From NCBI GenBank assembly GCA_049522565.1, contig JBEKNT010000128.1:1-23581 (forward strand): a stretch of DNA of 23,581 nucleotides. Reading direction: 5' to 3'. This DNA comes from JASHVB01 sp049522565. Its GTDB lineage: Bacteria; Pseudomonadota; Alphaproteobacteria; Acetobacterales; Acetobacteraceae. Below are positions 17,132 through 23,581 of the stretch, piece by piece (positions within the stretch are counted from its first letter, which is position 1; the number at the start of each line of letters is the position of its first letter). A program made the position numbers and the translations under genes. The notes below the pieces were generated by a model, which saw only the letters and a program-made list of their open reading frames with translations, ran no database searches and was not told the origin of the DNA.

Positions 17132-17527
17132 ATACGCAACTCCCAAGCGCCCGGTGGGACCCGGGCCGGACGCCGCGTCGCCGAACTCTCGCCGATCGGC
17201 CTGCGTGGCAAACCGAGGGCTGGCCGACTGGCCCCGCTGGCGGGCGGCGGTGCTCGGGGATTTCGATCAGGCGTGCGCTATCCTCGAGAACCTGAAGGCG
17301 CTGGGCGCGCGCAATCGCATCGAAGCGGTCATGCGGTCGGGCCTCGCGGCGGGCGGCCAGCGGCGCCCCCCGCTCCGCCGGGGTGATGCGGCGCGCGCGC
17401 CGGCTTCCGGGCGCTGCGATGGGTCGGATCGGTGGAATTCTCCCTTGCGCCGGAGCGGCGTCTGACTATATTCTGCTTCGTATTGTATGGAAAGTTTCTC
17501 CATATAATGTTGACATATGAGGCTCCA
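17132..17527. other. Gene-poor gap between mocR and the DUF983 gene
   Basis: About 400 bases. A plus-strand frame 17154-17465 (103 codons) runs through it, with a central helical-looking part (LGDFDQACAILENLKALGAR), but it has no recognised domain or good ribosome site, so it is not called. The final 60 bases are strikingly AT-rich and contain a promoter-like palindrome described separately. A MocR regulator normally faces the gene it controls, so this gap may hold the decayed remains of one, but nothing identifiable is left. Confidence 0.4.
17486..17508 (+). promoter_or_regulatory. AT-rich promoter with overlapping palindrome before the DUF983 gene
   Basis: A perfect -10 hexamer TATAAT (17503-17508) overlaps the right arm of an inverted repeat, TATGGA (17486-17491) with TCCATA (17499-17504), separated by seven bases. 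No good -35 hexamer sits at 17 bp. An operator overlapping the -10 would suit repression by a dimeric regulator. The MocR protein upstream has different palindromes, so it is not the obvious binder. Translation starts about 20 bases after the hexamer, leaving a very short leader. Confidence 0.5.
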
Positions 17528-17893
17528 ATGGGTGCAAGCGAACGCTCCGTATGGCTCGGAATCCGCCGCGGCCTGGCTGGACACTGCCCGGCCTGCGGTC
17601 ACGGCCGCCTGTTCAGCGGGTTCCTGAAAATCCGCTCGCGCTGCGAGACATGCGACGCGGACAACGCGGCCTACCCGTCGGACGACTTCCCGCCTTACCT
17701 GACCATCCTCGCCGTCGGTCATCTCGTGGTGCCGCTGATGTTCTGGGTCGAGCGGGCTTTCATGCCGACCGTATGGCTGCAAGCGGCGATCTTCCTGCCG
17801 CTCACCCTCCTGCTCTGCCTGCTGCTGCTGCCGATCATGAAGGGCGGCACCGTCGGTTTGTGCTGGGCGACCGGTCTGGTGCGACAGGGCTGA
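17528..17893 (+). CDS. DUF983 family small membrane protein
   Basis: Function unknown. The 121-residue product has the family's N-terminal zinc-ribbon-like pattern, CPACGHGRLFSGFL and RCETC (two CxxC pairs, about residues 21-44), the acidic DDFPPYL loop, and two membrane helices (about LTILAVGHLVVPLMFW and LPLTLLLCLLLLPIM). DUF983 proteins occur widely in alphaproteobacteria and sit in the inner membrane. The start at 17528 has GAGG five bases ahead; the frame is open further upstream to 17432, but that part overlaps the AT-rich promoter region. The next gene, on the same strand, follows after 77 bases containing a palindromic repeat. Confidence 0.88.
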   Translation: MGASERSVWLGIRRGLAGHCPACGHGRLFSGFLKIRSRCETCDADNAAYPSDDFPPYLTILAVGHLVVPLMFWVERAFMPTVWLQAAIFLPLTLLLCLLLLPIMKGGTVGLCWATGLVRQG

Positions 17894-17900
17894 TCGCAAA

Positions 17901-17923
17901 CCTCTCCCGCCGCGCGGGCGAGG
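17901..17923. repeat. Copy of the CCTCTCCCGC palindrome family
   Basis: CCTCTCCCGC (17901-17910) pairs with GCGGGCGAGG (17914-17923) over a 3-base loop with one mismatch. The left arm equals that of the first and last hairpins at 2517-2671. It lies just after the DUF983 stop and may serve as its terminator, although no T-tract follows. Confidence 0.6.
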
Positions 17924-17970
17924 TGTAGTACTGCTTTGGTGTTGCACCCAACTCCGAAGGCACATGCCGC

Positions 17971-18840
17971 ATGACCGACTTCGAACTCGTCTGGGACTCC
18001 CGCTGCGGCGTCGCCGAATCCCCGGTGTGGGACGCCGCCACGCGACGCCTGCTGTTCTGCGACATCCCGGGCAAGCGCATCAACGCGCTGTCGGTCGATG
18101 ACGGCACGCGGGAAACCTACGAGTTGCCCGAGGTGGTCGGCAGCTTCGGGCTGTGCCGCTCCGGCAGACTTGTCGTCGCGCTGCGGCATCGCGTCGTGCT
18201 GTTCGATCCGCGCTCGCGGCAGGTCGAGGACCTGACCGGCGCGGTGGTCGAACCGACGACCAACCGGATGAACGACGGCAAGGTCGGACCGGACGGCGCA
18301 TTCTGGGTCGGCAGCATGGATGAGAGCACGCCGCGCCAGCCCACCGGCGCGCTGTATCGCGTCACCCCGGACGGCCGCATCGAACTGAAGGCCGAGGGCT
18401 ACGCCGTGTCGAACGGCCTCGCCTGGTCGCCCGACGGAGCCACGATGTACCACTCGGATTCGACCGCCGGCCTGATCGAGGCGTGGGATTTCGACGCGAC
18501 GACCGGCGTCATGAGCCATCACCGCCGCCTCGCCACACTGACCAGCGAAGAAGGCCGGCCCGACGGCGCCGCCACCGACAGCGACGGCAACTACTGGTCG
18601 GCCGGGCCCTCCGCCGGCTGCATCAACCGCTTCTCGCCGACTGGCGCATTGCTCGGGCGGATCCCGTTCCCGGTCCCCGGCCCCACCATGCCGTGCTTCG
18701 CCGAACGCCACCTGTTCGTAACCTCATTGCGCGAGGGCAAGACGGCGGACGTGCTGCAAAAGTTCCCTACGCTGGGCGGCCTGTTCCGCGCCGACGCGCC
18801 GACGCGGGGCGCGCCGGTCGGATTGTTCGCCGACGCCTGA
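17971..18840 (+). CDS. SMP-30/gluconolactonase family lactone hydrolase
   Basis: Six-bladed beta-propeller metalloenzyme that opens sugar lactones such as gluconolactone or arabinolactone. The 289-residue product is full length. The divalent metal ligands expected in the family are visible: E16 (VAESPVW), N148 (VSNGLAW) and D198 (GRPDGAA), and N101 (RMNDGKVGPDG) sits at the substrate-binding site. There is no signal peptide, so it acts in the cytoplasm. The start at 17971 gives the usual MTDFELVWDSR beginning, with only a weak ribosome site. No sugar dehydrogenase or dehydratase gene is nearby, so the substrate cannot be named from context. Regucalcin-like or nucleotide-sugar-related roles are other possibilities. 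Confidence 0.92.
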   Translation: MTDFELVWDSRCGVAESPVWDAATRRLLFCDIPGKRINALSVDDGTRETYELPEVVGSFGLCRSGRLVVALRHRVVLFDPRSRQVEDLTGAVVEPTTNRMNDGKVGPDGAFWVGSMDESTPRQPTGALYRVTPDGRIELKAEGYAVSNGLAWSPDGATMYHSDSTAGLIEAWDFDATTGVMSHHRRLATLTSEEGRPDGAATDSDGNYWSAGPSAGCINRFSPTGALLGRIPFPVPGPTMPCFAERHLFVTSLREGKTADVLQKFPTLGGLFRADAPTRGAPVGLFADA

Positions 18841-18846
18841 ACCGCC

Positions 18847-19167
18847 TCAGTAGGCGCCCGGAGAGCCGGGCGGCGGGTAATAGCCGGGAGGCGGCGGGTA
18901 ATAGCCCGGCGGCGGCGGATAATAGCCGGCCGGTGGCGGCGGCGGCGTGGTCGCCGCGCCACCCACGGCGCCGACTGTACCGCCGATCAACGCGCCGGCG
19001 AGGGCACCGCGTCCGCCGCCCGCCGCTCCGCCGATCGCCGCCCCGGCACCCGCGCCGATCAATCCACCGCCGACCGCCCGCTGGCCGGGATCATACGGAT
19101 CGGTGCAGGCCGAGAGCCCCAGCGCGATGCCGAGCACCGCCGCGCAGGGAACCAGATGCCGTCGCAT
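18847..19167 (-). CDS. Glycine-zipper lipoprotein with Pro/Tyr repeat tail
   Basis: Predicted small envelope lipoprotein. The 106-residue product has a lipoprotein signal with lipobox LSAC (cleavage before C21), a Gly/Ala-rich glycine-zipper segment (about 34-72, e.g. GLIGAGAGAAIGGAAGGGRG), and a low-complexity tail with three GYYPPPP units encoded by 21-base direct repeats (18870-18932). Glycine-zipper lipoproteins insert in or line the outer membrane; the exact role is unknown. AGGAGA precedes the ATG at 19167. It converges with the SMP-30 gene (6-base gap) and follows another Pro/Tyr-rich secreted protein gene on the same strand, 30 bases apart, so the two are probably co-transcribed. Confidence 0.85.
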   Translation of the reverse strand: MRRHLVPCAAVLGIALGLSACTDPYDPGQRAVGGGLIGAGAGAAIGGAAGGGRGALAGALIGGTVGAVGGAATTPPPPPAGYYPPPPGYYPPPPGYYPPPGSPGAY

Positions 19168-19197
19168 GCTGCTATTCTCCTGTTGCCGACAAGAAGT

Positions 19198-19479
19198 TCA
19201 GCGAACCGTCCAGCCGAATGAAACACTGGGCGCGTAGTACGCTGGCGGCGGTGCGTAAGCCACGGGCGGCGGTGCGTCATAAGCGGGCGGCGGTGCGTAG
19301 CCATACGGCCGCGGCGCGACGATAAGGGCCGGGGGCGCCCACGGCCGATCCCAGCCGTCATGCGGATGCCAGCGATGATACCGGTCGCCCCAATCCGCGT
19401 TGACTGGACCGGCAAAAACACAAACCCCGACCGTCGCGGCAGCGATGCTGCCAAGGGAAATCGCGCGAAGCGCACGCAT
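19198..19479 (-). CDS. Small secreted Pro/Tyr/Ala-rich protein
   Basis: Function unknown. The 93-residue product begins with a signal peptide (MRALRAISLGSIAAATVGVC to VNA) and is then a low-complexity mature part with repeated YAPPPAY units and His/Trp-rich DRYHRWHPHDGWDRPW. No domain was recognised. The start at 19479 has GGAGGA nine bases ahead; a TTG two codons earlier is unlikely. It lies just upstream of the glycine-zipper lipoprotein gene on the same strand, and the similar composition of the two suggests a shared place in the envelope. The YAPPPA repeats appear as short direct DNA repeats at about 19232-19310. Confidence 0.75.
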   Translation of the reverse strand: MRALRAISLGSIAAATVGVCVFAGPVNADWGDRYHRWHPHDGWDRPWAPPALIVAPRPYGYAPPPAYDAPPPVAYAPPPAYYAPSVSFGWTVR

Positions 19480-19811
19480 GGTCAATCTCCTCCAGTGACG
19501 GCCATCACGCCATGCGATCGTGGCGTCTCCGGGGCGAAAATTTCACCTCCACGTGATCGACCCAGGTCACAAATTCTGCCGCTGTACCGGCAGACACCGA
19601 GGTAGCAAATCCATGTTGCCGTGTTGTGCGACGGCCACGAGATCGTGCGGCGATCGCGCCCGAGACGCAGCAAGGACGCCGGCGGCGTGGCGCGCTTCGC
19701 GCAGTTCCGTGCCGGCGGCTGCGGCGATTTGCGGCGACGCACGGCGGCATCGTCCGCCGCTTGCAGGCGACAGGGACTGATGAGCGCGGTGTCCGACATG
19801 CTGTGCGCGTC

Positions 19812-20040
19812 GTGAACGGTGCGCAGCGCGGGTTCGGTCTTGGCATCCTGTGCGGCTTGATACCGACGGTTGCGCGCGCCGCCGACGACCTGCAATTCCT
19901 GATCGAACCGTCGGCTCCCTCATTGGCTGTGGATGCGCCAGTCCTGCTGATCTGGACACTGACCAACCGTACAGACGCGTCGTGGCAGGTGTTGTCGAGC
20001 GAGCCGGATTGCAGGGACAAAAATGCCCGGTGGCCAATCG
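19812..20040 (+). pseudogene. Possible 5' remnant of a secreted protein gene
   Basis: From the GTG at 19812 the frame encodes a fair signal peptide (VNGAQRGFGLGILCGLIPTV to ARA), then DLQFLIEPSAPSLAVDAPVL and LIWTLTNRTDASWQVLSSEP, which resembles the first strands of a beta-sandwich extracellular domain (inhibitor or adhesion-like). After about 20040 the sequence becomes basic and low-complexity and runs over the end of the converging CMD gene to 20198. The likely reading is the start of a gene whose rest has been deleted. No ribosome site is clear, so this stays tentative. Confidence 0.3.
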
Positions 20041-20085
20041 TGCGGGGATGGTTCGACCTGCGTTCCCGGCGCCGCCACGCGGTGC

Positions 20086-20143
20086 AAAAAAAGCAGCCCC
20101 CACCTGGCAGACCAATCGGTCCGGGAATCCCTCCCGCGGGCTG
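20086..20143 (-). terminator. Possible terminator after the CMD-fold gene
   Basis: On the minus strand a run of seven T (20086-20092) follows GGGCTGC. The arm GGGCTG (complement of 20094-20099) can pair with CAGCCC (complement of 20138-20143), but the loop is long (about 38 bases), with only a small inner stem (20110-20113 with 20118-20121). The T-run is convincing, the stem less so. Confidence 0.35.
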
Positions 20144-20145
20144 GC

Positions 20146-20913
20146 TCAGCCGGCCGCCCGCTTCGCCTCATCCATCAGCACCGGAACCCCTTCGGTGATG
20201 GTGTGGATGCCCAACACACTGGTCAGTTCCAGCACCTCCATGATCTCCGCCACCGTTGCGCCGAGCCGCAGCGCGTTCTGGATGTGCACACGCAGTCCCG
20301 GTAGATAGAGATGCGTTGTCGCGGCGTCGATCGCGATATACAGCAGTTCCTTCACCTTCGGCTCCAGCGTGCCATGCGTCCACGGCACCGACGAAAGCCG
20401 CGTGTAGGCGTCGAAGAATTCCGGTGACAAGGTCAGCAACTGTTCCCACACCGGAGTCCAATATCCGCGCGCCGCGACGAACGCCTGTTTCACGCGCTGC
20501 TGTTCCGGCGTTAGCTCTGCCGTCGCCACCTCGGCGCTACGGCCGGCCTTGCGCAACTCGTCCACCAGGATCGGCAGCCCTGCCGTCATGGTGTGAATGC
20601 CAAGCACCGAAACGAGCTGCAACACCTCCATCACCTCGTCGCGCGACGCCCCCTGATGCAGCGCATTGGCAATGTGCACCCGCGTGCCGGGATTGTACAG
20701 ATGCGTCGTGGACGCATCGATCGCCACGTAGATCAGTTCCTTGATCTTCGGCGGCAGCGTGCCGTGCTTCCACGGCACCGAGGAGAACGCGCTGTATGCC
20801 GCGAAGAATTCCGGCGACAGCTCCAGCACGCCGTCCCACAGCGGGCTCCAGTAGCCGCGCGCGGCGACGAAGTCGTCCTTCAGCTTCTGCCGCTTTGCAT
20901 CCAGTTCCGCCAC
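20146..20913 (-). CDS. Tandem carboxymuconolactone decarboxylase (CMD/AhpD-fold) protein without cysteines
   Basis: Two copies of a CMD domain, 130 residues apart: FVAARGYWSPLWDGVL starts at 15 and FVAARGYWTPVWEQLL at 145. Each includes VPWxHGTLxPKxKELxYxAI, DAxTTHLY and a GxRVHIxNALxxGA segment. The 255-residue product contains no cysteine at all, so the CxxC of peroxidase-type AhpD members is absent and it is not a peroxidase of that kind. A decarboxylase or other non-redox role is possible. The GTG at 20913 was chosen because GGAGG lies five bases ahead; the frame also continues upstream to 20970 from a TTG. It follows ctpA after 53 bases on the same strand, so the two may be co-transcribed, but no functional link is known. 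Confidence 0.85.
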   Translation of the reverse strand: MAELDAKRQKLKDDFVAARGYWSPLWDGVLELSPEFFAAYSAFSSVPWKHGTLPPKIKELIYVAIDASTTHLYNPGTRVHIANALHQGASRDEVMEVLQLVSVLGIHTMTAGLPILVDELRKAGRSAEVATAELTPEQQRVKQAFVAARGYWTPVWEQLLTLSPEFFDAYTRLSSVPWTHGTLEPKVKELLYIAIDAATTHLYLPGLRVHIQNALRLGATVAEIMEVLELTSVLGIHTITEGVPVLMDEAKRAAG

Positions 20914-20966
20914 TGCCGCCTCCCGCCTGTTCTCCCCGCAACGGTCGCGAGCAAGCGGCCGGCAAG

Positions 20967-22379
20967 TCAAGCCGGACTGCGCGCTATCGATGGCCGCGGC
21001 ACCTTCTGCCCCGTCGGCACCACGTTGGCCGACCCCGCCGTCATCCGCTGCAACAGGACGATTGCCTGGTGCAACTGGAAATCCGTTTCGGGCTTGTTCG
21101 GATCGAGTTTGGGCCAGTCCTTCGGCGGCTTGTCCGCCAGCCCGGCAGCGATCGGCAGCGGCGGCCGGGTCATTGTCTCGGCCTGGCCTGGCGCAACGCC
21201 CAACGTGTTGTTCAGGTCCGATTCATGCTCCGGCGCGAAGCTGGGTTCCGGCGTGTCGGATTCGTGCACCACCACATCCGGAATGATGCCCTGGCCCTGG
21301 ATGGAACGGCCATCCGGCGTGAAGTAGCGTGCGGTGGTCAGCCGGATCGCGCCTTCGTTGTCCAGCGGATACAGCGTCTGCACCGAGCCTTTGCCGAAGC
21401 TGCGGGTGCCCAGCAGCACGGCGCGATGATCGTCCTGCAGCGCGCCGGCGACGATCTCGCTGGCCGAGGCGGAGCCTTCGTTGATCAGCACGACGACCGG
21501 CAGGCCGCCACTCAGGTCGCCAGGTTTCGCGTACCAGGCGTGGTCGTCATCGGCCAGCCGCCCATGCGTCGAAACGATCTCGCCGCTGTTGAGGAAATCG
21601 TCCGCCACCGCAATGGCCTGATCCAGCAAGCCGCCAGGATTGTTGCGCAAGTCGATCACCAGGCCGGCGAGCTTGCCGCCGGATTTGCGGAACCCGGCCA
21701 GCGCCGCGCGCAGATCGCGATCGGTGTCGTCGTTGAACACGCTCAGGCGAACGTAGCCGAAATCGCCCTCGCGCCGCGCCTTCACCACCTCCATGTGGAT
21801 GATCTCGCGCGTCAGGGTGAGCAGGATGGGCGAGGCGTCGCCCTCGCGCTTGATGGTCAGCTTGACCTGCGTGTTGGGCGGGCCGCGCAGCTTGTCCACC
21901 GCCTCCTGCAACGTGAGACCTTGGATGGTCTTGCCGTCCACCGAGGTGATCAGGTCCCCCGGCTTGATGCCGGCGCGCGCCGCGGGCGTACCGTCGATAG
22001 GCGCGATGACCCTCAGCGTCCCGCCCTCCCCGGTGACGGTCATGCCGAGACCGCCGAAATGGCCTTGCGTCTCGAGCTGCATCTCGTGCCACTGCTTGGC
22101 ATCCATGTAGCCGCTATGCGGATCGAGGCCGGACAGCATGCCGTCCAGCGCGTGATGGATCAGTGTGCTGGTCGTGACCGGATCGACATAGTCGGCACGC
22201 ACGCGCTCCAGCACCTGGCCGAACAGGGCAAGCGCCTGCGCCCTGTCGTCCGGATAGCTGGCGCTGTCGGCGAAGGCCGTGTTGGGTGCGAGCCGCGGCA
22301 GCAGACGCGTTGCCGGCGCGGCGACGACGGCGCCGGCGACGAACGCGGTGGCGACAAGCAGGCTGGTTCGACGGTTCAT
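20967..22379 (-). CDS. ctpA: CtpA-type S41 carboxy-terminal processing protease
   Basis: Periplasmic serine protease that trims or degrades envelope proteins at their C-termini, often cell-wall hydrolases. The 470-residue product has an N-terminal signal or anchor (MNRRTSLLVATAFVAGAVVA), a helical lead-in (FGQVLERVRADYVDPV), a PDZ domain (about 95-180; GLGMTVTGEGG, RAGIKPGDLITSVDGK), and the S41 catalytic core with the Ser/Lys pair S305 (EGSASASEI) and K330 (SFGKGSVQT), the normal 25 residues apart. The C-terminal part (about 390-470) is a Pro-rich tail. The ATG at 22379 gives the usual beginning; no strong ribosome site is evident. A palindrome (22457-22471) lies 80 bases upstream. Confidence 0.95.
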   Translation of the reverse strand: MNRRTSLLVATAFVAGAVVAAPATRLLPRLAPNTAFADSASYPDDRAQALALFGQVLERVRADYVDPVTTSTLIHHALDGMLSGLDPHSGYMDAKQWHEMQLETQGHFGGLGMTVTGEGGTLRVIAPIDGTPAARAGIKPGDLITSVDGKTIQGLTLQEAVDKLRGPPNTQVKLTIKREGDASPILLTLTREIIHMEVVKARREGDFGYVRLSVFNDDTDRDLRAALAGFRKSGGKLAGLVIDLRNNPGGLLDQAIAVADDFLNSGEIVSTHGRLADDDHAWYAKPGDLSGGLPVVVLINEGSASASEIVAGALQDDHRAVLLGTRSFGKGSVQTLYPLDNEGAIRLTTARYFTPDGRSIQGQGIIPDVVVHESDTPEPSFAPEHESDLNNTLGVAPGQAETMTRPPLPIAAGLADKPPKDWPKLDPNKPETDFQLHQAIVLLQRMTAGSANVVPTGQKVPRPSIARSPA

Positions 22380-22724
22380 TCTAGCCCCTGGGCCGGCTGG
22401 GAGTGTGCCCGAAGCAGATAGGGTCCGCCAAGGAAAAGCGATATTGCGAGCAGATGAGATTGCCGCAATCTGTTCACATTCCTAGGCCCGGCCCAGAGGC
22501 GGGTCGTGCGGCGGGGTCGTGCGGCGGGGTTGCTGCGGACGGGCAAGGCGGATTGTCCGAACGCCTGGGGGCCGACAAGCAGCACAGCGGCCGCGGAGGC
22601 CCCCGCGCCGACGCGGGTCGAACGCGGACCCAGTCTCGCCCTTGCCACACGGCAGCCGTGGACCGGTTGGCGGATCGGTTTTCTTTGCCGCGGCGAGTGC
22701 CGATGGGGTGGCCGAGAAGTCCGC
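22380..22724. other. Intergenic region between trmJ and ctpA
   Basis: About 345 bases without a convincing gene. It contains a 15-bp perfect palindrome AGATTGC-C-GCAATCT (22457-22471) in an AT-richer patch that is the likely ctpA promoter area, and two exact 13-base tandem copies of GGTCGTGCGGCGG (22502-22514 and 22515-22527), followed by a decayed third. The rest is GC-rich with several short inverted repeats. No -35/-10 pair could be settled. Confidence 0.55.
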
Positions 22725-23528
22725 CTAGTCCCCCTCGATATCCTCCTTCTCCAGTCGTCCAAGCTGCCGCCGCCCCAACGCCAGTTCGGTCACCACCCCA
22801 TGCAGCGTGCGCAGCTCCTGCTCGGTCACCTCGCCGCGCTGGAAGAAATGCCGGAGGTTGCGGACCATCCCCGGGCGCTTCTCGACATTGCGCAGGAACC
22901 CACACGCATCCAACTGATCGACCAGGTGCGTGAGGAAATTTTCCATCTCCGCCTTGGTGGCGACGCGCGTCTCGTTGGTCATCAGCTCGCGCGGCGGCGT
23001 GGCTTCAACGGCCATCCACCACTCATACGCCATCACCATCACCGCCTGCGCCAGGTTCAGCGACATGAAGGCGGGGTTCAGCGGATAGCGCACCAGCGCA
23101 TCGGCCCGCGCCATATCGTCGTTGTCCAGCCCGGCGCGCTCCGGCCCGAACAACAGGCCGGCGCGCAACTGGCGGCCGCAGATCTCGCGCAACTCGGCCG
23201 CCGCGCCGCGCGCGGTCAGCACCGGCTTGATGATGTGGCGCGGGCGCGGACAGGTGGCGAAGACATGCTGCAAATCGGCCACCGCATCGGCCACGCTGGC
23301 GAACACCGTCACTTCGTCGAGGATGCGATGCGCGCCGGACGAGTTGCGCCAGGCCTTCGGCTGCGGCCAGCCCTCGCGCGGCGCCACCAGGCGCAGATGG
23401 AACAGCCCGCCATTCGCCATGGCCCGCGCGCAGGCGCCGATGTTATCCGCGAGTTGCGGCCGTACCAGGATGACGACCGGCGTGTTGCCGAGCGGCACCA
23501 ACGCCGCGCCATGTTCACGGCCGGTCAT
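22725..23528 (-). CDS. trmJ: tRNA/rRNA methyltransferase of the SPOUT (TrmJ/TrmH) family
   Basis: Predicted 2'-O-methyltransferase; TrmJ modifies position 32 of tRNAs. The 267-residue product has the SPOUT motifs: PVVILVRPQLADNIGACARA (motif 1), LLFGPERAGLDNDDM (motif 2) and PLNPAFMSLNLAQAVMVMAY (motif 3), which form the trefoil knot that binds S-adenosylmethionine. The C-terminal part (about 185-265) is a helical extension as in TrmJ, with RNLRHFFQR and ELRTLHGVV. The start at 23528 is the only ATG close to the core. It is about 345 bases ahead of ctpA on the same strand. A general TrmH-family methyltransferase is the safe assignment; TrmJ is the best guess by length and extension. Confidence 0.9.
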   Translation of the reverse strand: MTGREHGAALVPLGNTPVVILVRPQLADNIGACARAMANGGLFHLRLVAPREGWPQPKAWRNSSGAHRILDEVTVFASVADAVADLQHVFATCPRPRHIIKPVLTARGAAAELREICGRQLRAGLLFGPERAGLDNDDMARADALVRYPLNPAFMSLNLAQAVMVMAYEWWMAVEATPPRELMTNETRVATKAEMENFLTHLVDQLDACGFLRNVEKRPGMVRNLRHFFQRGEVTEQELRTLHGVVTELALGRRQLGRLEKEDIEGD

Positions 23529-23545
23529 CGGCGGAATGCGGGATA

Positions 23546-23581
23546 CTCCCCCTCCCCTTGTGGGTGGGGGTCGGGGGGAGG
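23546..23581. repeat. GC-rich intergenic repeat at the right edge
   Basis: A pyrimidine-rich run (CTCCCCCTCCCCTT) is followed by a purine-rich run (GTGGGTGGGGGTCGGGGGGA), which can fold back as an imperfect hairpin. It looks like the palindrome at the left edge of the window and is cut off by the window end. It lies upstream of trmJ. Confidence 0.45.

Larger units (their letters stand above)
19480..20145. other. Long gap with one possible gene remnant
   Basis: About 665 bases. Its right-hand half may hold a broken secreted-protein gene (19812 to about 20040, listed separately), and 20086-20143 may be a terminator for the minus-strand operon. The left half (19480-19811) shows open frames in several directions but none with a convincing start or domain, only an inverted repeat CGCCA...TGGCG around 19510-19530. 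Confidence 0.4.

Noticed and set aside
17154..17465. 103-codon plus-strand frame in the gap after mocR
   Set aside because: No ribosome site, no recognised domain, and the ends are low-complexity Arg/Pro-rich; only mentioned in the gap description.

Overview
The window is GC-rich chromosomal DNA that looks alphaproteobacterial, and its gene content suggests an Acetobacteraceae-like or other Rhodospirillales relative. That placement is inference from GC content, the hrcA-grpE-dnaK-dnaJ block, a coenzyme-B12 ribonucleotide reductase, spore coat U pili and many short GC-rich palindromes between genes. No rRNA, tRNA, CRISPR array or complete insertion sequence was seen.

Layout. (1) 58-2506, plus strand: a monomeric class II (B12-dependent) ribonucleotide reductase preceded by two NrdR-box-like sites 32 bp apart. 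(2) 2517-2671: a nested palindrome between two converging genes. (3) 2676-8725, minus strand: the heat-shock block in the order hrcA, grpE, dnaK, dnaJ, with a heat-shock (RpoH-type) promoter in front of dnaK and a hairpin terminator between dnaK and dnaJ. A vapBC-type toxin-antitoxin pair sits between hrcA and grpE; its toxin reads intact but its antitoxin gene is broken. (4) 8842-9490: two more toxin-antitoxin relics, an orphan HigA-like regulator with a good promoter and a VapC gene that has lost its middle. (5) 9659-13769, minus strand: a compact chaperone-usher pilus operon (major SCPU pilin, chaperone, usher, second SCPU subunit). (6) 14168-15508, plus strand: a soluble globin-coupled chemoreceptor transcribed divergently from the pilus operon. 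(7) 15668-17074, minus strand: a MocR-type PLP-binding regulator with palindromes at its promoter. (8) 17528-18840, plus strand: a DUF983 membrane protein and an SMP-30/gluconolactonase-type lactone hydrolase. (9) 18847-19479, minus strand: two small Pro/Tyr-rich envelope proteins. (10) 19480-20145: mostly empty, with a possible remnant of a secreted protein. (11) 20146-23528, minus strand: a tandem carboxymuconolactone-decarboxylase-fold protein, a CtpA-type S41 protease and a TrmJ-type tRNA methyltransferase.

How the parts work together. The heat-shock genes form one chaperone system: GrpE exchanges nucleotide on DnaK, DnaJ delivers substrate, and HrcA is the classical repressor. The four pilus genes form one assembly line with overlapping reading frames. 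The globin chemoreceptor next to them suggests, without proving, a link between gas sensing and surface attachment. The most unusual stretch is 6.9-9.5 kb, where three damaged or incomplete toxin-antitoxin units surround hrcA. No wholly new multi-gene system was recognised; the strongest leads are this cluster of relics, the paired NrdR boxes and the AT-rich palindromic promoter before the DUF983 gene.
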